Source: Desulfobacterales bacterium
GTDB taxonomy: Bacteria; Desulfobacterota; Desulfobacteria; Desulfobacterales; SpSt-501
Direction: 5' to 3'
DNA: 64,000 nucleotides
NCBI GenBank assembly: GCA_030834695.1
Contig: JAUQXK010000114.1
Span: 59,069-123,068 of the forward strand
The notes under the pieces were generated by a model that searched no databases, had not been told where the DNA came from, and was given only the letters and a program-made list of their open reading frames with translations. The stretch's first letter is position 1, and each line of letters starts with the position of its first letter. Position numbers and translations under genes: made by a program. Of the stretch, positions 1-9,490 are shown in pieces.

Positions 1-837
1 TTCCGCCTGTTTGGGCACCACCCGGTCTTCGGGTCCCACGTACTTGATCATGGACAGGTCGATCATCTGCACCATGGGCTCGTTGCGCGAAGCGCCCCAG
101 GCCCGGCCCTTCTTCATGTTGAACAGGGCGTGCGCGGCGCAGCTCCAGCCGCGGCAGACGCTGCCGAGGCACCAGCCGGCCATGGGGGAGAAGCCGATCT
201 CCATGAGGGCCGTATTGCCGGAGCCGACCACGTTGACCCCCACGCGCGAACGGCCCTCCCGTTTGCGGCGCTCGTGGAAATGCTGCTCCAGCGCCCGCTG
301 AAACCGCAGGTAGACCCCTTCGAGTTCCAGGTCCTCCTGCTTGACATGGATCGGTTCCGCCCGGGGGTCGCTGTCGACGTGCTGAGGCTGGCCCATGCCC
401 ATCACGGGTTTTTCAGCGTCCATGTACTCGTCCACGAGGACCTTGGCCATCTCCTCGGGGGTCTTGCCGTCGCGGTGGGCACGCTCGAGGTATTTGTTGA
501 GCATGTAACCGTGAGCGGCGCCCGGGCCGTGCACGCCGCCGAAAGTGCTCACGGCGGCCGCGATCGCGCAGGGCAGGTTCGGCCGGCCGGCGCTGACGCC
601 GATGGCCGCCACCGCCGATGGCGACATGGAGTGTTCCAGGAAAACGCCCATCTCGTATTTCAGCATCTTCTCCTCGGCCTCGGTGGGGATGCGGCCCTGG
701 TACAACACGAAAAGCGCATCGCAAAAGGAATAGCCTTCCTCCGCCAGTTCGCTCAGGTCGTACCCGCGCACGACGGTCTTCTCCTCGGTCTTGTAGGAGA
801 TGGCGGTTTTCCTCTTAAAAACCGGTTCTCTGTTCAT
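1..837 (-). CDS. Citrate synthase family protein (citryl-CoA lyase-like), 3' end cut by window edge
   Basis: The frame opens at ATG 837 with GGAGG just upstream and reaches the left edge after 279 codons without a stop, so the C-terminus is missing. The protein has the look of the citrate synthase superfamily (citrate synthase, 2-methylcitrate synthase, citryl-CoA lyase): a glycine-rich His segment GGVHGPGAAHGY at about residues 100-111 and the C-terminal helix GWSCAAHALFNMKKGR at about 230-245. It is not a copy of the canonical citrate synthase encoded at 20945-22222, and it lacks that protein's N-terminal region, so citryl-CoA lyase or a related C-C lyase is the better guess. The exact substrate cannot be read from the sequence. 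A sigma-70-like promoter lies about 110 bases upstream. Confidence 0.65.
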   Translation of the reverse strand, partial: MNREPVFKRKTAISYKTEEKTVVRGYDLSELAEEGYSFCDALFVLYQGRIPTEAEEKMLKYEMGVFLEHSMSPSAVAAIGVSAGRPNLPCAIAAAVSTFGGVHGPGAAHGYMLNKYLERAHRDGKTPEEMAKVLVDEYMDAEKPVMGMGQPQHVDSDPRAEPIHVKQEDLELEGVYLRFQRALEQHFHERRKREGRSRVGVNVVGSGNTALMEIGFSPMAGWCLGSVCRGWSCAAHALFNMKKGRAWGASRNEPMVQMIDLSMIKYVGPEDRVVPKQAE

Positions 838-946
838 TACTTTTCCTCCGCTCAAAGGTCATTATCTGCTGGTGAATGCTGCCGAACCCAGCCGAGGGGC
901 TCCGTGCCGGATGCGGCCGTCGGGCTTAGCCGGGTTGGATCGCACA

Positions 947-976
947 ACTATAAATTGCCCCTCAATTATTAGTCAA
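947..976 (-). promoter_or_regulatory. Sigma-70-like promoter of the citrate-synthase-family gene
   Basis: On the minus strand TTGACT (976-971) is separated by 18 bases from TATAGT (952-947). It faces the gene starting at 837 and would leave a leader of roughly 100 bases. The match is good, but it rests on sequence alone. Confidence 0.45.
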
Positions 977-1062
977 AATAATTAAAATCATCTTTTTAAT
1001 AAAAACCGGTCATAAACCCGGCCGCCGAAGATGAAACCCAACCCGCATGCTGGCATGCGTTT

Positions 1063-1890
1063 TCAAAAGACCTTGATCGCCACGGCACCGGCGGTGACGA
1101 CGGCAATCGACACATAGCGCAGGGGACTGAATTTTTCCTTCAGAATCAAGAGGGCCGCAATTCCGGTGAATATGATCGATGTTTCTCGCAGCGCCGCCAC
1201 CAGCGCGATCGGAGCGTGGGTCATGGCCCAAAGCGCCAGGCTGTAGGAGGCAAACGTACAGGCTCCGCCGACAAATCCCATTTTCCATCGATTCCGGATA
1301 TGGCGAATGACCGCCCCGCGGCGCCACGCGATGGAACCCGCGAAAATAATGACACCGGTCAGCAGGAGCATCCAGCCGGTGTAACTGAAGGCATTCCCGG
1401 ACACGCGCGCGCCGAAACCGTCGACCAATGTGCCGCCCGCGATCACCCCTGCATTGAGCAGCGCAAAGACCACCGGGACTAGCCGAAAACCCTTGGATGA
1501 TGCGCTGTCTGCCGCCAGCAGCCAGACGCCTCCGCAGACGAGCATGATCCCCGTCCATCCCCCCCACGACGGCCGCTCGCCCAATACCGCCAGGGTCAGC
1601 AGAGCGGTAAATACCGGCGCCGTACCGCGCATGACGGGATACACCAGGCTCAACTCGCCGCCTTGATATGCCAGCACCAGCAGCCCGAAATAGGCCGGGT
1701 GGATGAGCACCGAAACGGACAAACAGCCCCAGCTGGCCGGGTGGGGCAGCGGCAGAAACATCAACACCACCGCCGTCACTCCGGCAATGCCCGTGGTGAT
1801 CAAAACCGTGTCGAGAAAGGGATCGGAACCGGATTTGACCAGGGCGTTCCAGCTTGCATGGAGGGCCGCTCCGAGCAGGACCGCCAGCAT
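1063..1890 (-). CDS. EamA/DMT-superfamily transporter
   Basis: About 275 residues, almost entirely hydrophobic, with roughly ten membrane segments in two homologous halves, as in EamA (drug/metabolite transporter) exporters. The opening LLGAALHASWNALVKSG and the internal PVMRGTAPVFTALLTL are typical of this family, which exports small metabolites or amino acids across the inner membrane. The substrate cannot be predicted. I start it at ATG 1890; a TTG at 1905 would add five residues and has GGGTGAG close upstream. The ABC-transporter ATPase gene ends its own minus-strand frame about 100 bases upstream, and the spacing suggests separate transcription. Confidence 0.8.
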   Translation of the reverse strand: MLAVLLGAALHASWNALVKSGSDPFLDTVLITTGIAGVTAVVLMFLPLPHPASWGCLSVSVLIHPAYFGLLVLAYQGGELSLVYPVMRGTAPVFTALLTLAVLGERPSWGGWTGIMLVCGGVWLLAADSASSKGFRLVPVVFALLNAGVIAGGTLVDGFGARVSGNAFSYTGWMLLLTGVIIFAGSIAWRRGAVIRHIRNRWKMGFVGGACTFASYSLALWAMTHAPIALVAALRETSIIFTGIAALLILKEKFSPLRYVSIAVVTAGAVAIKVF

Positions 1891-1993
1891 GACGTCCAAA
1901 GACAATGCTCACCCGTCCACTTCTGCCCGCTGCGGGCTCTGTCGACCGCACGACGTAAAAAAAGGGGGGGAGTACTTCCGATTCGCTTTCGCC

Positions 1994-3094
<1,101 letters not shown>

Positions 3095-3097
3095 CCG

Positions 3098-4783
3098 CTA
3101 TACCCCCTGCTTTTGAACGTCCAGGCCGGTTTTCTTCGCGATGACCTTCAGCAGGGCCATGGACACCGCCACAATGGCGATCACCTTGACGGTCGTGGCC
3201 GAGGCCACGCCGAGTTCGCCCAGCTGCGCCGTCAGAAAGATGTAAACCGATGCTAGATCAAAGCCCGGCGCCACCAGGAAAATGACCGAGCTGAGCGACA
3301 TCATGGTGGTCATGAACGTGTAGATGAAACCGGCCACGAAGGCCGAAAACATGATGGGCAAAATCACCTTGAAAAAAACGGTCAGAAAATCCGCCCCCAG
3401 ATCCGCGGAGGCTTCTTCGATTTCGACGCTGATCTGGTGCAGCTTGCTGATGCCGGCCTCCACCCCCACGGCGAGAAAACGAAACACGCAGTTCAGGATG
3501 ATGATCCAGATGGTCCCGGTCAGCAAAAACGGCGGCCGGTTGAAGGCGATGATGTAGCCGACGCCGATCACGGTCCCCGGCAGCGCGAACCCGGAAAGGG
3601 CCAGCATCTCCATGAGGTGCCGCCCGGGAAACTTGCCGCGCATGATCACGTAGGCGAGCAGGGTGCCGACCACCGCGCCGAACAGTCCGGCCCCCAGCGA
3701 GACCTTGAAGCTGTTCCAGATGGCGAGATTGGACTGGGTGTTGAGCATGTGGTCGATCACGAAGGTGTTGTCGACGCCCACGATCTTGACGAAGGAGCCG
3801 AACACGATCACCCCGAAGCTCAGCAGCACCAGGATCGTCACCGGAATGCACACGATCAGGAACGGGAGCTTGATGGCCGGATCGATCGGCCGGAGTTCGG
3901 TCGCGGTCGGCTTGCCGACGATCGTAGTGTAGCCCTTGCCGGCCAGAACGAAATTGTGCAGGATGAAAATGAGGATGCACGGCGCGATCAGGACGACCGA
4001 AAGGACGCTCGCCATGTTGAAATCCGCCTCGCCGGTGATCATCAGATAGGTGTCCGGAGCCAGGAACGGGGTCCGCCCCCCGAGGATGGCGGGGTTGCCG
4101 AACTCGGCGATGGTCATGACGAAGACCAGCAAGGCCGCCTTGAGCAGTCCCGGCGCAGCCAGCGGGATGGTGATCGAGCGCATGATCCGGAACTCCGACG
4201 CCCCCATGTCGCTCGCCGATTCCTCCAGGCTGGGGTTGACGGCGTTCAGGACGTTTTCGATCATCATGTAGGATAGCGGCAGAAAGGCGAGGACCTGGGC
4301 TGCGATGACTCCGGTCCAGCTGTAGATGTTGAAGTTCAGGTGCAGGAGATTGTTGATCATCCCGTTCTTGCCGAACAGGGTGATCAGCGAGATCGAAAAA
4401 ATGTAGGGCGGTGCCGCCAGCGGCAGGAGCGCGATCATTTTCAGCGGCTTGCGGATCCAGAGCGGTCCGCGGGTCGTCAGGTAGGCGAAGCAGAACCCGA
4501 CGACCAGCAGGATGATCATGGTCGCCAGCCCGAGGATGAGCGTGTTGAGGAAGGACCAGTAGTAGAACTCGTACTTGAAGAACTCGGCGTAGAAATCAAG
4601 CGTGAACCCCTGGTCGCCCCACAGGCTGAACACCAGCACCGAGGCGATCGGGTAGAGGAGAAAGACGGCCAGAAGGGCGAACAGCCCGCCCGCGAACAGG
4701 TTGATCAGGTTGGCGTTGATGAACGCCCTCAGCCGGTACCACCAGTTTTTGCGGACGATGGAGCCCATCACCAGTTCGGCCAT
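3098..4783 (-). CDS. ABC transporter permease, two permease domains fused
   Basis: The 561-residue inner-membrane protein carries two BPD-type permease modules in one chain, as in FbpB-like ferric iron permeases. About twelve membrane helices are visible. Each half has the cytoplasmic EAA loop that contacts the ATPase: EESASDMGASEFRIMRSITI in the first and IEEASADLGADFLTVFFKVI in the second. GGGAGGGGAAGG-type purine-rich sequence precedes ATG 4783. It lies between the ATPase gene (3 bases away) and the binding-protein gene, in the usual order for this importer class. A repeat element lies in the gap between this gene and the binding-protein gene. Confidence 0.9.
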   Translation of the reverse strand: MAELVMGSIVRKNWWYRLRAFINANLINLFAGGLFALLAVFLLYPIASVLVFSLWGDQGFTLDFYAEFFKYEFYYWSFLNTLILGLATMIILLVVGFCFAYLTTRGPLWIRKPLKMIALLPLAAPPYIFSISLITLFGKNGMINNLLHLNFNIYSWTGVIAAQVLAFLPLSYMMIENVLNAVNPSLEESASDMGASEFRIMRSITIPLAAPGLLKAALLVFVMTIAEFGNPAILGGRTPFLAPDTYLMITGEADFNMASVLSVVLIAPCILIFILHNFVLAGKGYTTIVGKPTATELRPIDPAIKLPFLIVCIPVTILVLLSFGVIVFGSFVKIVGVDNTFVIDHMLNTQSNLAIWNSFKVSLGAGLFGAVVGTLLAYVIMRGKFPGRHLMEMLALSGFALPGTVIGVGYIIAFNRPPFLLTGTIWIIILNCVFRFLAVGVEAGISKLHQISVEIEEASADLGADFLTVFFKVILPIMFSAFVAGFIYTFMTTMMSLSSVIFLVAPGFDLASVYIFLTAQLGELGVASATTVKVIAIVAVSMALLKVIAKKTGLDVQKQGV

Positions 4784-4806
4784 CCTTCCCCTCCCTGAAC
4801 GTTATT

Positions 4807-4930
4807 ACTTCGGCAATTAAATATGCCAAGATTTGTCATCCCGGCGAAAGCCGGAATCCAGAGCGGGAGTGGATGCCGGATCAAGTCCGGCATGACGGTC
4901 TTTGCGTATTTCGCTGCCGGTCTAGTAACT
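4807..4930. repeat. Dispersed palindromic repeat, copy 1
   Basis: A non-coding element containing the palindrome CCGGCGAAAGCCGG, followed by GGATGCCGGATCAAGTCCGG and then TGACGGTCTTTGCGTATTTC. An almost identical copy in the same orientation lies at 45941-46088. Shorter relatives lie near 39343, 41132, 45869 and 56413. Here it sits between the permease and the binding-protein genes, where its hairpins could affect relative expression. Confidence 0.85.
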
Positions 4931-4955
4931 TCCGATGAAGCCGGGGCCGGGCGGA

Positions 4956-5999
4956 TCATCCGCCGGACTTTTCCTTCTCATCTCCTGACTTCTTGGCATC
5001 CTCGGTTTCCTTCATCATGAACTTGCTCTTCCAGTTCAGCATGATGCTCTTCTGGTTCTTGTAGGCCCAGCCGTGGTCGAGTTTGATGTACGTGGGCGGC
5101 TTTTCGCCGTAAAGCCCGCTCGCGATGCCCGGCCGCGGCGGAATGTAGCCCATGGACGCGATGAACTCGCTGCAGTCCTTGCTCCCGAGATAGTCCACCA
5201 CCTTCTTGCACAGCGCCAGGTTCTGGGTGCCCTTGAGAACGACGCAGTAATTGCCTTCGTACCCGATGCCTTCGGCCGGCACTTTCCACTCGAGCGGATA
5301 GCCGTCCTTGATGCGCTTCAGGACATTTTCATCCGAGGTAATCCCCAGCAGGTATTCCCCGCGGCCCACCAGATCGGTCGGCGCGTTGCCGCTGCGGGTG
5401 TAGAAGGCCATGTTCTTGTCCAAGTCTTCCAGGTATTTCCAGCCGTCTTTTTCCCCGTAGAGCGACAGGAACGAGTAATTGATCATGAAGGCCGTTCCCG
5501 AGGTGCGCGGCGAGGGCGCCACGATCTGGCCCTTCCATTTGGGGTCGAGCAGCTCCTTCCAGCTGGTCGGCAGCGTGTAGCCCTTTTCGGCCAGCTTGGT
5601 CTTATTCCCGACCAGCAGGAACGAAAAGGTGCCCAATGCGTAATAAGTGCCTTTCGGAGATTTAAAGGCGTCCGCGATGTCGTTCCAGGCAGGCGATTGG
5701 TAATCCTCGTAGTAGCCCTTTTCCGTTCCCTCGATGGCGCCGGCGCCGCCGAAGCTCATGACCATGTCGGCGTTGAAGCGCGGGGCCTCCGATTTCAGCC
5801 GGGCCCAGATCTCGCCCCAGGACAGGGTGATGTTCTTGACCTCGATCCCGGTTTTTTCCTGAATGCGCTTGGCCAGGGCCTCGTTGACTTCGCGTGAAAA
5901 TCCCATGTAGGCGCTGATCGAATCCGCTGCCTGCGCCATGCCGGCTGCAAAGACGACCAACACGGCCAAGGCCACCAACGTCAATAGTCTTCCCTTCAT
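4956..5999 (-). CDS. Periplasmic substrate-binding protein of the ABC importer
   Basis: The protein (347 residues) is exported: MKGRLLTLVALAVLVVFAAG is followed by an AQA-A cleavage site. It belongs to the type 1 solute-binding family (AfuA/FbpA/PotD-like), with the motif SWKELLDPKWKGQIVAPSPR in the centre. It delivers substrate to the permease and ATPase encoded downstream. I chose ATG 5999 because AGGAGGTG lies directly upstream and a signal peptide begins there; the frame stays open for 60 further codons upstream but without export features. Iron(III) is the commonest substrate of close relatives, but the ligand is not proven by sequence. The C-terminus is unusually Lys/Glu-rich. Confidence 0.88.
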   Translation of the reverse strand: MKGRLLTLVALAVLVVFAAGMAQAADSISAYMGFSREVNEALAKRIQEKTGIEVKNITLSWGEIWARLKSEAPRFNADMVMSFGGAGAIEGTEKGYYEDYQSPAWNDIADAFKSPKGTYYALGTFSFLLVGNKTKLAEKGYTLPTSWKELLDPKWKGQIVAPSPRTSGTAFMINYSFLSLYGEKDGWKYLEDLDKNMAFYTRSGNAPTDLVGRGEYLLGITSDENVLKRIKDGYPLEWKVPAEGIGYEGNYCVVLKGTQNLALCKKVVDYLGSKDCSEFIASMGYIPPRPGIASGLYGEKPPTYIKLDHGWAYKNQKSIMLNWKSKFMMKETEDAKKSGDEKEKSGG

Positions 6000-6447
6000 G
6001 ATGCACCTCCTGACTCCGCAGTTAGGGTTTGCGTTATTTCGGGTACTCCTAAAAAGCCATAGACGGTGCTTGCCTGCGTTGCATGTCCGGTGATGTTTCC
6101 GCCACCTCCTTTCGGTCAGCGTCATGCGGTTCATTTCGCTCCGATTGATCGGCTTAACAAACCGATATTGGGTTGTCAAAAAAAAGATTGTTAGAAAATT
6201 ATTAAATGGTGTTCATTTTCGAAAAAAACGGCGCATTCCTCTTCCCGATCGCGATGAAAACGGAGTTTTCAATAAATGCTCGATTCAGGCGGTTGGGCGT
6301 GGGACGTCCGGGTACAGGACATCAAGACCCATCCTGTATAGTATCTCGGACCAGCGGAGGCAAACGATTTTGTTTTATGGTTTGAATAACGCCCGGTCAT
6401 GGTGGATCGGGTTATGATTTCCATGATAAAATTTCCCTCAAGTATGC

Positions 6448-6477
6448 TTGACCCGGGCCGATACGGTAGGCTATGAT
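6448..6477 (+). promoter_or_regulatory. Strong sigma-70-like promoter in intergenic region
   Basis: TTGACC (6448-6453), an 18-base spacer, then TATGAT (6472-6477). Transcription would begin near 6484 and meet the terminator at 6530 about 50 bases later. No plus-strand gene follows. Confidence 0.55.
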
Positions 6478-6483
6478 CGCTCA

Positions 6484-6563
6484 ATCATACATGGATTGCG
6501 GGCAAGCTTAAGCCTGATCGTTCAGAGAGCACCCTCGCCGTTTGCGAGGGTGTTATTTTTTTT
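6484..6563 (+). ncRNA. Candidate small RNA, about 80 nt
   Basis: The segment is bounded by a good promoter and a textbook Rho-independent terminator, both on the plus strand, while both flanking genes are on the minus strand. The only open frame inside is a six-codon ATG...TAA. I do not recognise the RNA family. The end is set by the U-run after the 9-bp stem; the start is estimated from the -10 box. Confidence 0.45.
6530..6563 (+). terminator. Rho-independent terminator
   Basis: A 9-bp perfect stem CACCCTCGC / GCGAGGGTG with a 5-base loop, followed by TTATTTTTTTT. The T-run is only on the plus-strand side, so it ends plus-strand transcripts. No plus-strand gene precedes it. Confidence 0.85.
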
Positions 6564-6696
6564 GGAATTTGGAAGAAAATAGCCCGGAAGGTAATATTTC
6601 AGACATGTTCGCGTTTTTTGTAGAATCGCTCCTGAACGTCCTGTTCAGAACGAAACGCAGCTAAGCGGCTGGGCGATAGCGCCTATCTCCTGAAAT

Positions 6697-7638
6697 TCAG
6701 CGGGGAACATACTCCAGGTGCAACGCGAAGTAGATGCACATGGCGATGAAGCAGGCCACCGGGGGGGTCAGGAACCACCCGGTGAAGATGCCGTAAAGCG
6801 TCTTGCGTTTGATGGTTTGAGCCCCCTTGATGATGCCGATGCCCAGCACCGCCCCGATGACGGCCTGGGAAGTAGACACCGGCACTCCGAGAACGGTGTA
6901 GAAGTGTACCGTCAGTCCTTCGGCCAGCACCACCACCAGCGCCGAAAACGGATCCAGCCGCACCAGCTTGCGACCCACCGTCTCCATGACCCCCCGGCTG
7001 TAAGTCACCACGCCGAAAGCGATGCTGAGCCCGCCGATCAGCGCCGCCGCAAAAACCGTCAACGTCCCCGCTCCGACGAACACCGCCGTGACGTTGGCGA
7101 CGTTGTTGGCGCCCAGGGCATAGGCGGCGTAGGACCCGGCCACCACCAGCGCCGCCCGCAGCAGCATGTCGGCTTGGAACAGGCTGATCCGCAATCGATT
7201 GTAGACCGATGCCAATGTCTTATAGAGCACCATCGCCACCAGCACCGCGCCGGTAGGGGTTCCGAACCAGCAGGCCACCACCTTGCCCAAGCCGGCGAGG
7301 TTGACTTCCTGATTGAAAAAACCGATCCCCAGAATCGCCCCCACCGCCGCCTGGGAAGTGGATACCGGCAGCCCGAAGACCGTCATGATCGTCACGGCCA
7401 GACCGGCCGCAACCGTTATCACCACCGCCTGCTCCAGATCGATGGATGTCAGGCTGCTGAGCGTTTCGATCCCCGCCTGTCCCTCCAGCAGGGCGCCAGC
7501 CAGCGCAAAGACCGCACACAGCGCCGCCGCCGTCCAATAGCGCACCATGCGCGAGGCCACCGCCGAGCCAAAGCAGTTGGCGGCGTCATTGGCGCCCAGC
7601 GACCAGCCCAGAAACACCCCACCCAGCAGTGAGAACAT
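6697..7638 (-). CDS. PiT-family inorganic phosphate transporter
   Basis: About 313 residues and about ten membrane helices. Both copies of the PiT signature are visible, GANDAANCFG near the N-terminus and GANNVANVTAVFVGAGTL in the second half, and the SxxxSTSQAxxGAxLGIG segment occurs twice. The family imports phosphate (or sulfate in some bacteria) with protons or sodium. It is shorter than E. coli PitA and close to the compact bacterial and archaeal forms. The ATG at 7638 overlaps the stop of the DUF47 gene by one base (TGATG); a GTG at 7641 would overlap by four. The pair is therefore translationally coupled, as is usual for PiT-DUF47 modules. Confidence 0.9.
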   Translation of the reverse strand: MFSLLGGVFLGWSLGANDAANCFGSAVASRMVRYWTAAALCAVFALAGALLEGQAGIETLSSLTSIDLEQAVVITVAAGLAVTIMTVFGLPVSTSQAAVGAILGIGFFNQEVNLAGLGKVVACWFGTPTGAVLVAMVLYKTLASVYNRLRISLFQADMLLRAALVVAGSYAAYALGANNVANVTAVFVGAGTLTVFAAALIGGLSIAFGVVTYSRGVMETVGRKLVRLDPFSALVVVLAEGLTVHFYTVLGVPVSTSQAVIGAVLGIGIIKGAQTIKRKTLYGIFTGWFLTPPVACFIAMCIYFALHLEYVPR

Positions 7639-8288
7639 CACACCCGCCTCTTCAAGGTCAGGATGTTCACCCGCTTGGAGACCCGGTCGGCCTGATCCGA
7701 CACTTCCCCCATGGCGATGATCAACTCTTTCAACTGCAGCTTATGCACGAGGTCCATGTCCGACTCGAACACCTTCAGCATGAGGCTGCGCTCGATGTGG
7801 TCGCAGTGGCTCTCGTTGTGGTCGATCGTGCTCACCAGCGCCCGGATCCCCTGCCGGTTCTTCAGCATCAGGTCGATCTGCTTGATCATCAGTTCGCAGC
7901 TTTCCACCGAGATCCGGATCAGATCCTTGACGTCGAGCATGATGATGTCCGGGATCTTCAACTTCTGGGTGCGGATCAGGTGCAGGATCAGCTCGAAGAT
8001 GCGCGGAATCACCTCCACCTGCTCGATCAGGCTCATGATGTCCTCGCGGGACTCGGGGATCAGCGCGCGGCTGTACATCAGGTAATTGATCTCGTCGCGG
8101 ATCTCATCGGCCTTGGACTCGAACTTGTGGGTCTGTTCGATCAGAAAGCCGAACTGGCCGCACAGCCCCTCGTCCAGACAGGTGTCCATCGCCTTGACGA
8201 AGTGCTCCTGGGTCCGGCTCAGGTTTTCCAGGTATTGAGAGATCAGGGACTCCAGTTGCTGCTCTTTCTTGAAGAAAAATTTCAACAT
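7638..8288 (-). CDS. PhoU-like DUF47 family protein
   Basis: A 216-residue, all-helical cytoplasmic protein of the DUF47/PhoU-like family. It opens with MLKFFFKKEQQ and has the FxxLI.Q...HKFESKADEIRDEI region of metal-binding PhoU-type bundles (E/D-xxx-D motifs, here ESKADEIRDE and the later DHNESHCDHIE). It regularly precedes a PiT transporter and is thought to control its activity. Here its stop codon overlaps the transporter start. A candidate promoter lies upstream at 8388-8415. Confidence 0.88.
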   Translation of the reverse strand: MLKFFFKKEQQLESLISQYLENLSRTQEHFVKAMDTCLDEGLCGQFGFLIEQTHKFESKADEIRDEINYLMYSRALIPESREDIMSLIEQVEVIPRIFELILHLIRTQKLKIPDIIMLDVKDLIRISVESCELMIKQIDLMLKNRQGIRALVSTIDHNESHCDHIERSLMLKVFESDMDLVHKLQLKELIIAMGEVSDQADRVSKRVNILTLKRRV

Positions 8289-8387
8289 GGATGACTCCGT
8301 GCAGATGAGGCGTGCCGCCGCTCCGGGGAACTCCGCCCGTCCCCTTCACCGCTGATCGTCCGGACTCCCCGGGCTTTTCAGATGCAA

Positions 8388-8415
8388 ATTGTATGAAAAG
8401 CGGTTAATAAGTCAA
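8388..8415 (-). promoter_or_regulatory. Sigma-70-like promoter of the DUF47-PiT operon
   Basis: Minus strand TTGACT (8415-8410), 16-base spacer, TACAAT (8393-8388), roughly 100 bases before the DUF47 start. Confidence 0.4.
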
Positions 8416-8524
8416 TCAACTATTTCTTATCACAAGAATAACTTTTTATCATGGCCGGGTTGACGATTGACAGCGGCCGGAGGGTTGTTTAGATGAAGGC
8501 GAAAAACCGACGGAGAACGAATGC

Positions 8525-8929
8525 ATGGGGGCGAGCATGAAAATACTGATTGGGTACGACGGCTCGGAGGAATCCAAGAAGGCGCTCGACATCGTCAAAC
8601 AGTACGCCAAAATTCTATCGGCGGAGGCCTATGTGCTCACGGTGGTCGAAGGCGGGCCACATGCGGTGCGGGAAGTATATCAAAAGGCGGAGGACGATCT
8701 GACGTTTGCCAAAAATTCGATTGCCGCGGAAGGCATCCTCTGCACCGCCAAACTCTCCGCCCAGGGCTTGGAGCCGGGAGAGGACCTGCTTCAGTTCGCC
8801 GAGGAAAACGCGATCGACCTGATTATCATCGGCATCCAGAAGCGCTCCAAGATGGGCAAGCTGCTGTTCGGCTCCAACGCCCAGTACGTGATCCTCAACG
8901 CCGCCTGTCCGGTGCTGACCGTGAAATGA
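8525..8929 (+). CDS. Universal stress protein (UspA family), single domain
   Basis: 134 residues with the Usp fold pattern: MKILIGYDGSEES at the start of the first strand, LIIIGIQKRSKMGKLLFGSN in the nucleotide-binding loop (G-x2-G-x9-G-S/T type) and CPVLTVK at the end. Such proteins bind ATP or act as stress-linked regulators in the cytoplasm. Translation could start at 8525 or at ATG 8537; the second gives the usual MKILI beginning and has GGGGGCGAG upstream. It is transcribed away from the phosphate-transport operon. Two further Usp proteins lie at 27159 and 28148. Confidence 0.85.
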   Translation: MGASMKILIGYDGSEESKKALDIVKQYAKILSAEAYVLTVVEGGPHAVREVYQKAEDDLTFAKNSIAAEGILCTAKLSAQGLEPGEDLLQFAEENAIDLIIIGIQKRSKMGKLLFGSNAQYVILNAACPVLTVK

Positions 8930-8979
8930 GGCCGGGTCGGCTGTGCGTTCGGGGGCCGTCCGGTTGATGCATCGGCTTC

Positions 8980-9451
8980 TTGCGGGTCTGTCTCAACGTT
9001 TGGGCCCACGACGCTGCGACCTGGAGCCGGTTGTTCCATTCTGGCCAATGGGGGTTTGACGGAGTCCCCGCCATTCGCATTTGGCTGTTATACACCTTGG
9101 GGGTCCTCGTGCTCGTCCGGTCCCCCTTTTCCGTAAGGATCATCTCCATGGGGCGACAGCTCCGCCAGGAAGATGCTCTCGCCGTGCTCACCGAGCGCCC
9201 ATTCTTCTTTTGCGGTCGTTTCTGGACGACACCCTCTTTGATCCCTCCGTGCAGTCCATGCAATTCATTCGGGCCCGCTACGAGGATCGGCTCGGGGCCG
9301 CCCTGCGTGGCCTCGGACCCGTAATCGCGGTTGGGAATCCCGGTGAACCACTACCGCAGACTGGAGCGGCCCGGCTCTAAGTGGAGGACCGGGATTGGCG
9401 GACCGCGATCGACTTTTTCCTTGGGATATCGATCGGACACATCAAAAAATA
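8980..9451 (+). pseudogene. Decayed gene for a membrane protein of unknown family
   Basis: Three frames have to be joined to read one protein. Frame 1 gives a hydrophobic segment RIWLLYTLGVLVLVRSPFSV and then GRQLRQEDALAVLTERP. Near 9200 the sense moves to another frame, giving ILLLRSFLDDTLFDPS and GPVIAVGNPGEPLPQTGAARL, which meets TAA at 9378. In the same frame beyond the stop, VEDRDWRTAIDFF continues the pattern. From memory this matches a family of bacterial membrane proteins with a LRSF-DD segment and a GPVVAxGxPGExLP-x-GAARLY motif; the Tyr codon expected after GAARL is here TAA. I infer one frameshift and one nonsense mutation; the 5' end is not defined. Confidence 0.5.
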
Positions 9452-9490
9452 GTGTAGCAATTGTGATAACCTTCACCCCCTCAATTCAAT

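Larger units (their letters stand above)
6000..6696. other. Long intergenic region without protein genes
   Basis: Nearly 700 bases between two minus-strand operons. The first part is the leader of the binding-protein gene; on the minus strand TTGACA at 6179-6174 could be a -35 element but the -10 is weak. The middle is AT-rich. The right part holds a plus-strand promoter (6448-6477) and a plus-strand intrinsic terminator (6530-6563) with no reading frame of note between them. I see no credible coding sequence on either strand. Confidence 0.7.

Noticed and set aside
4825..4842. Minus-strand TGGCAT...TTGCC resembling a sigma-54 promoter before the permease gene
   Set aside because: The spacing between GG and GC is 11, not 10, and the same sequence is part of the dispersed repeat (also at 45955), so it belongs to the repeat.
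6124..6484. Short open frames on both strands (97 and 71 codons) in the long intergenic gap
   Set aside because: No ribosome-binding sites, no protein-like composition; one overlaps the binding-protein leader.
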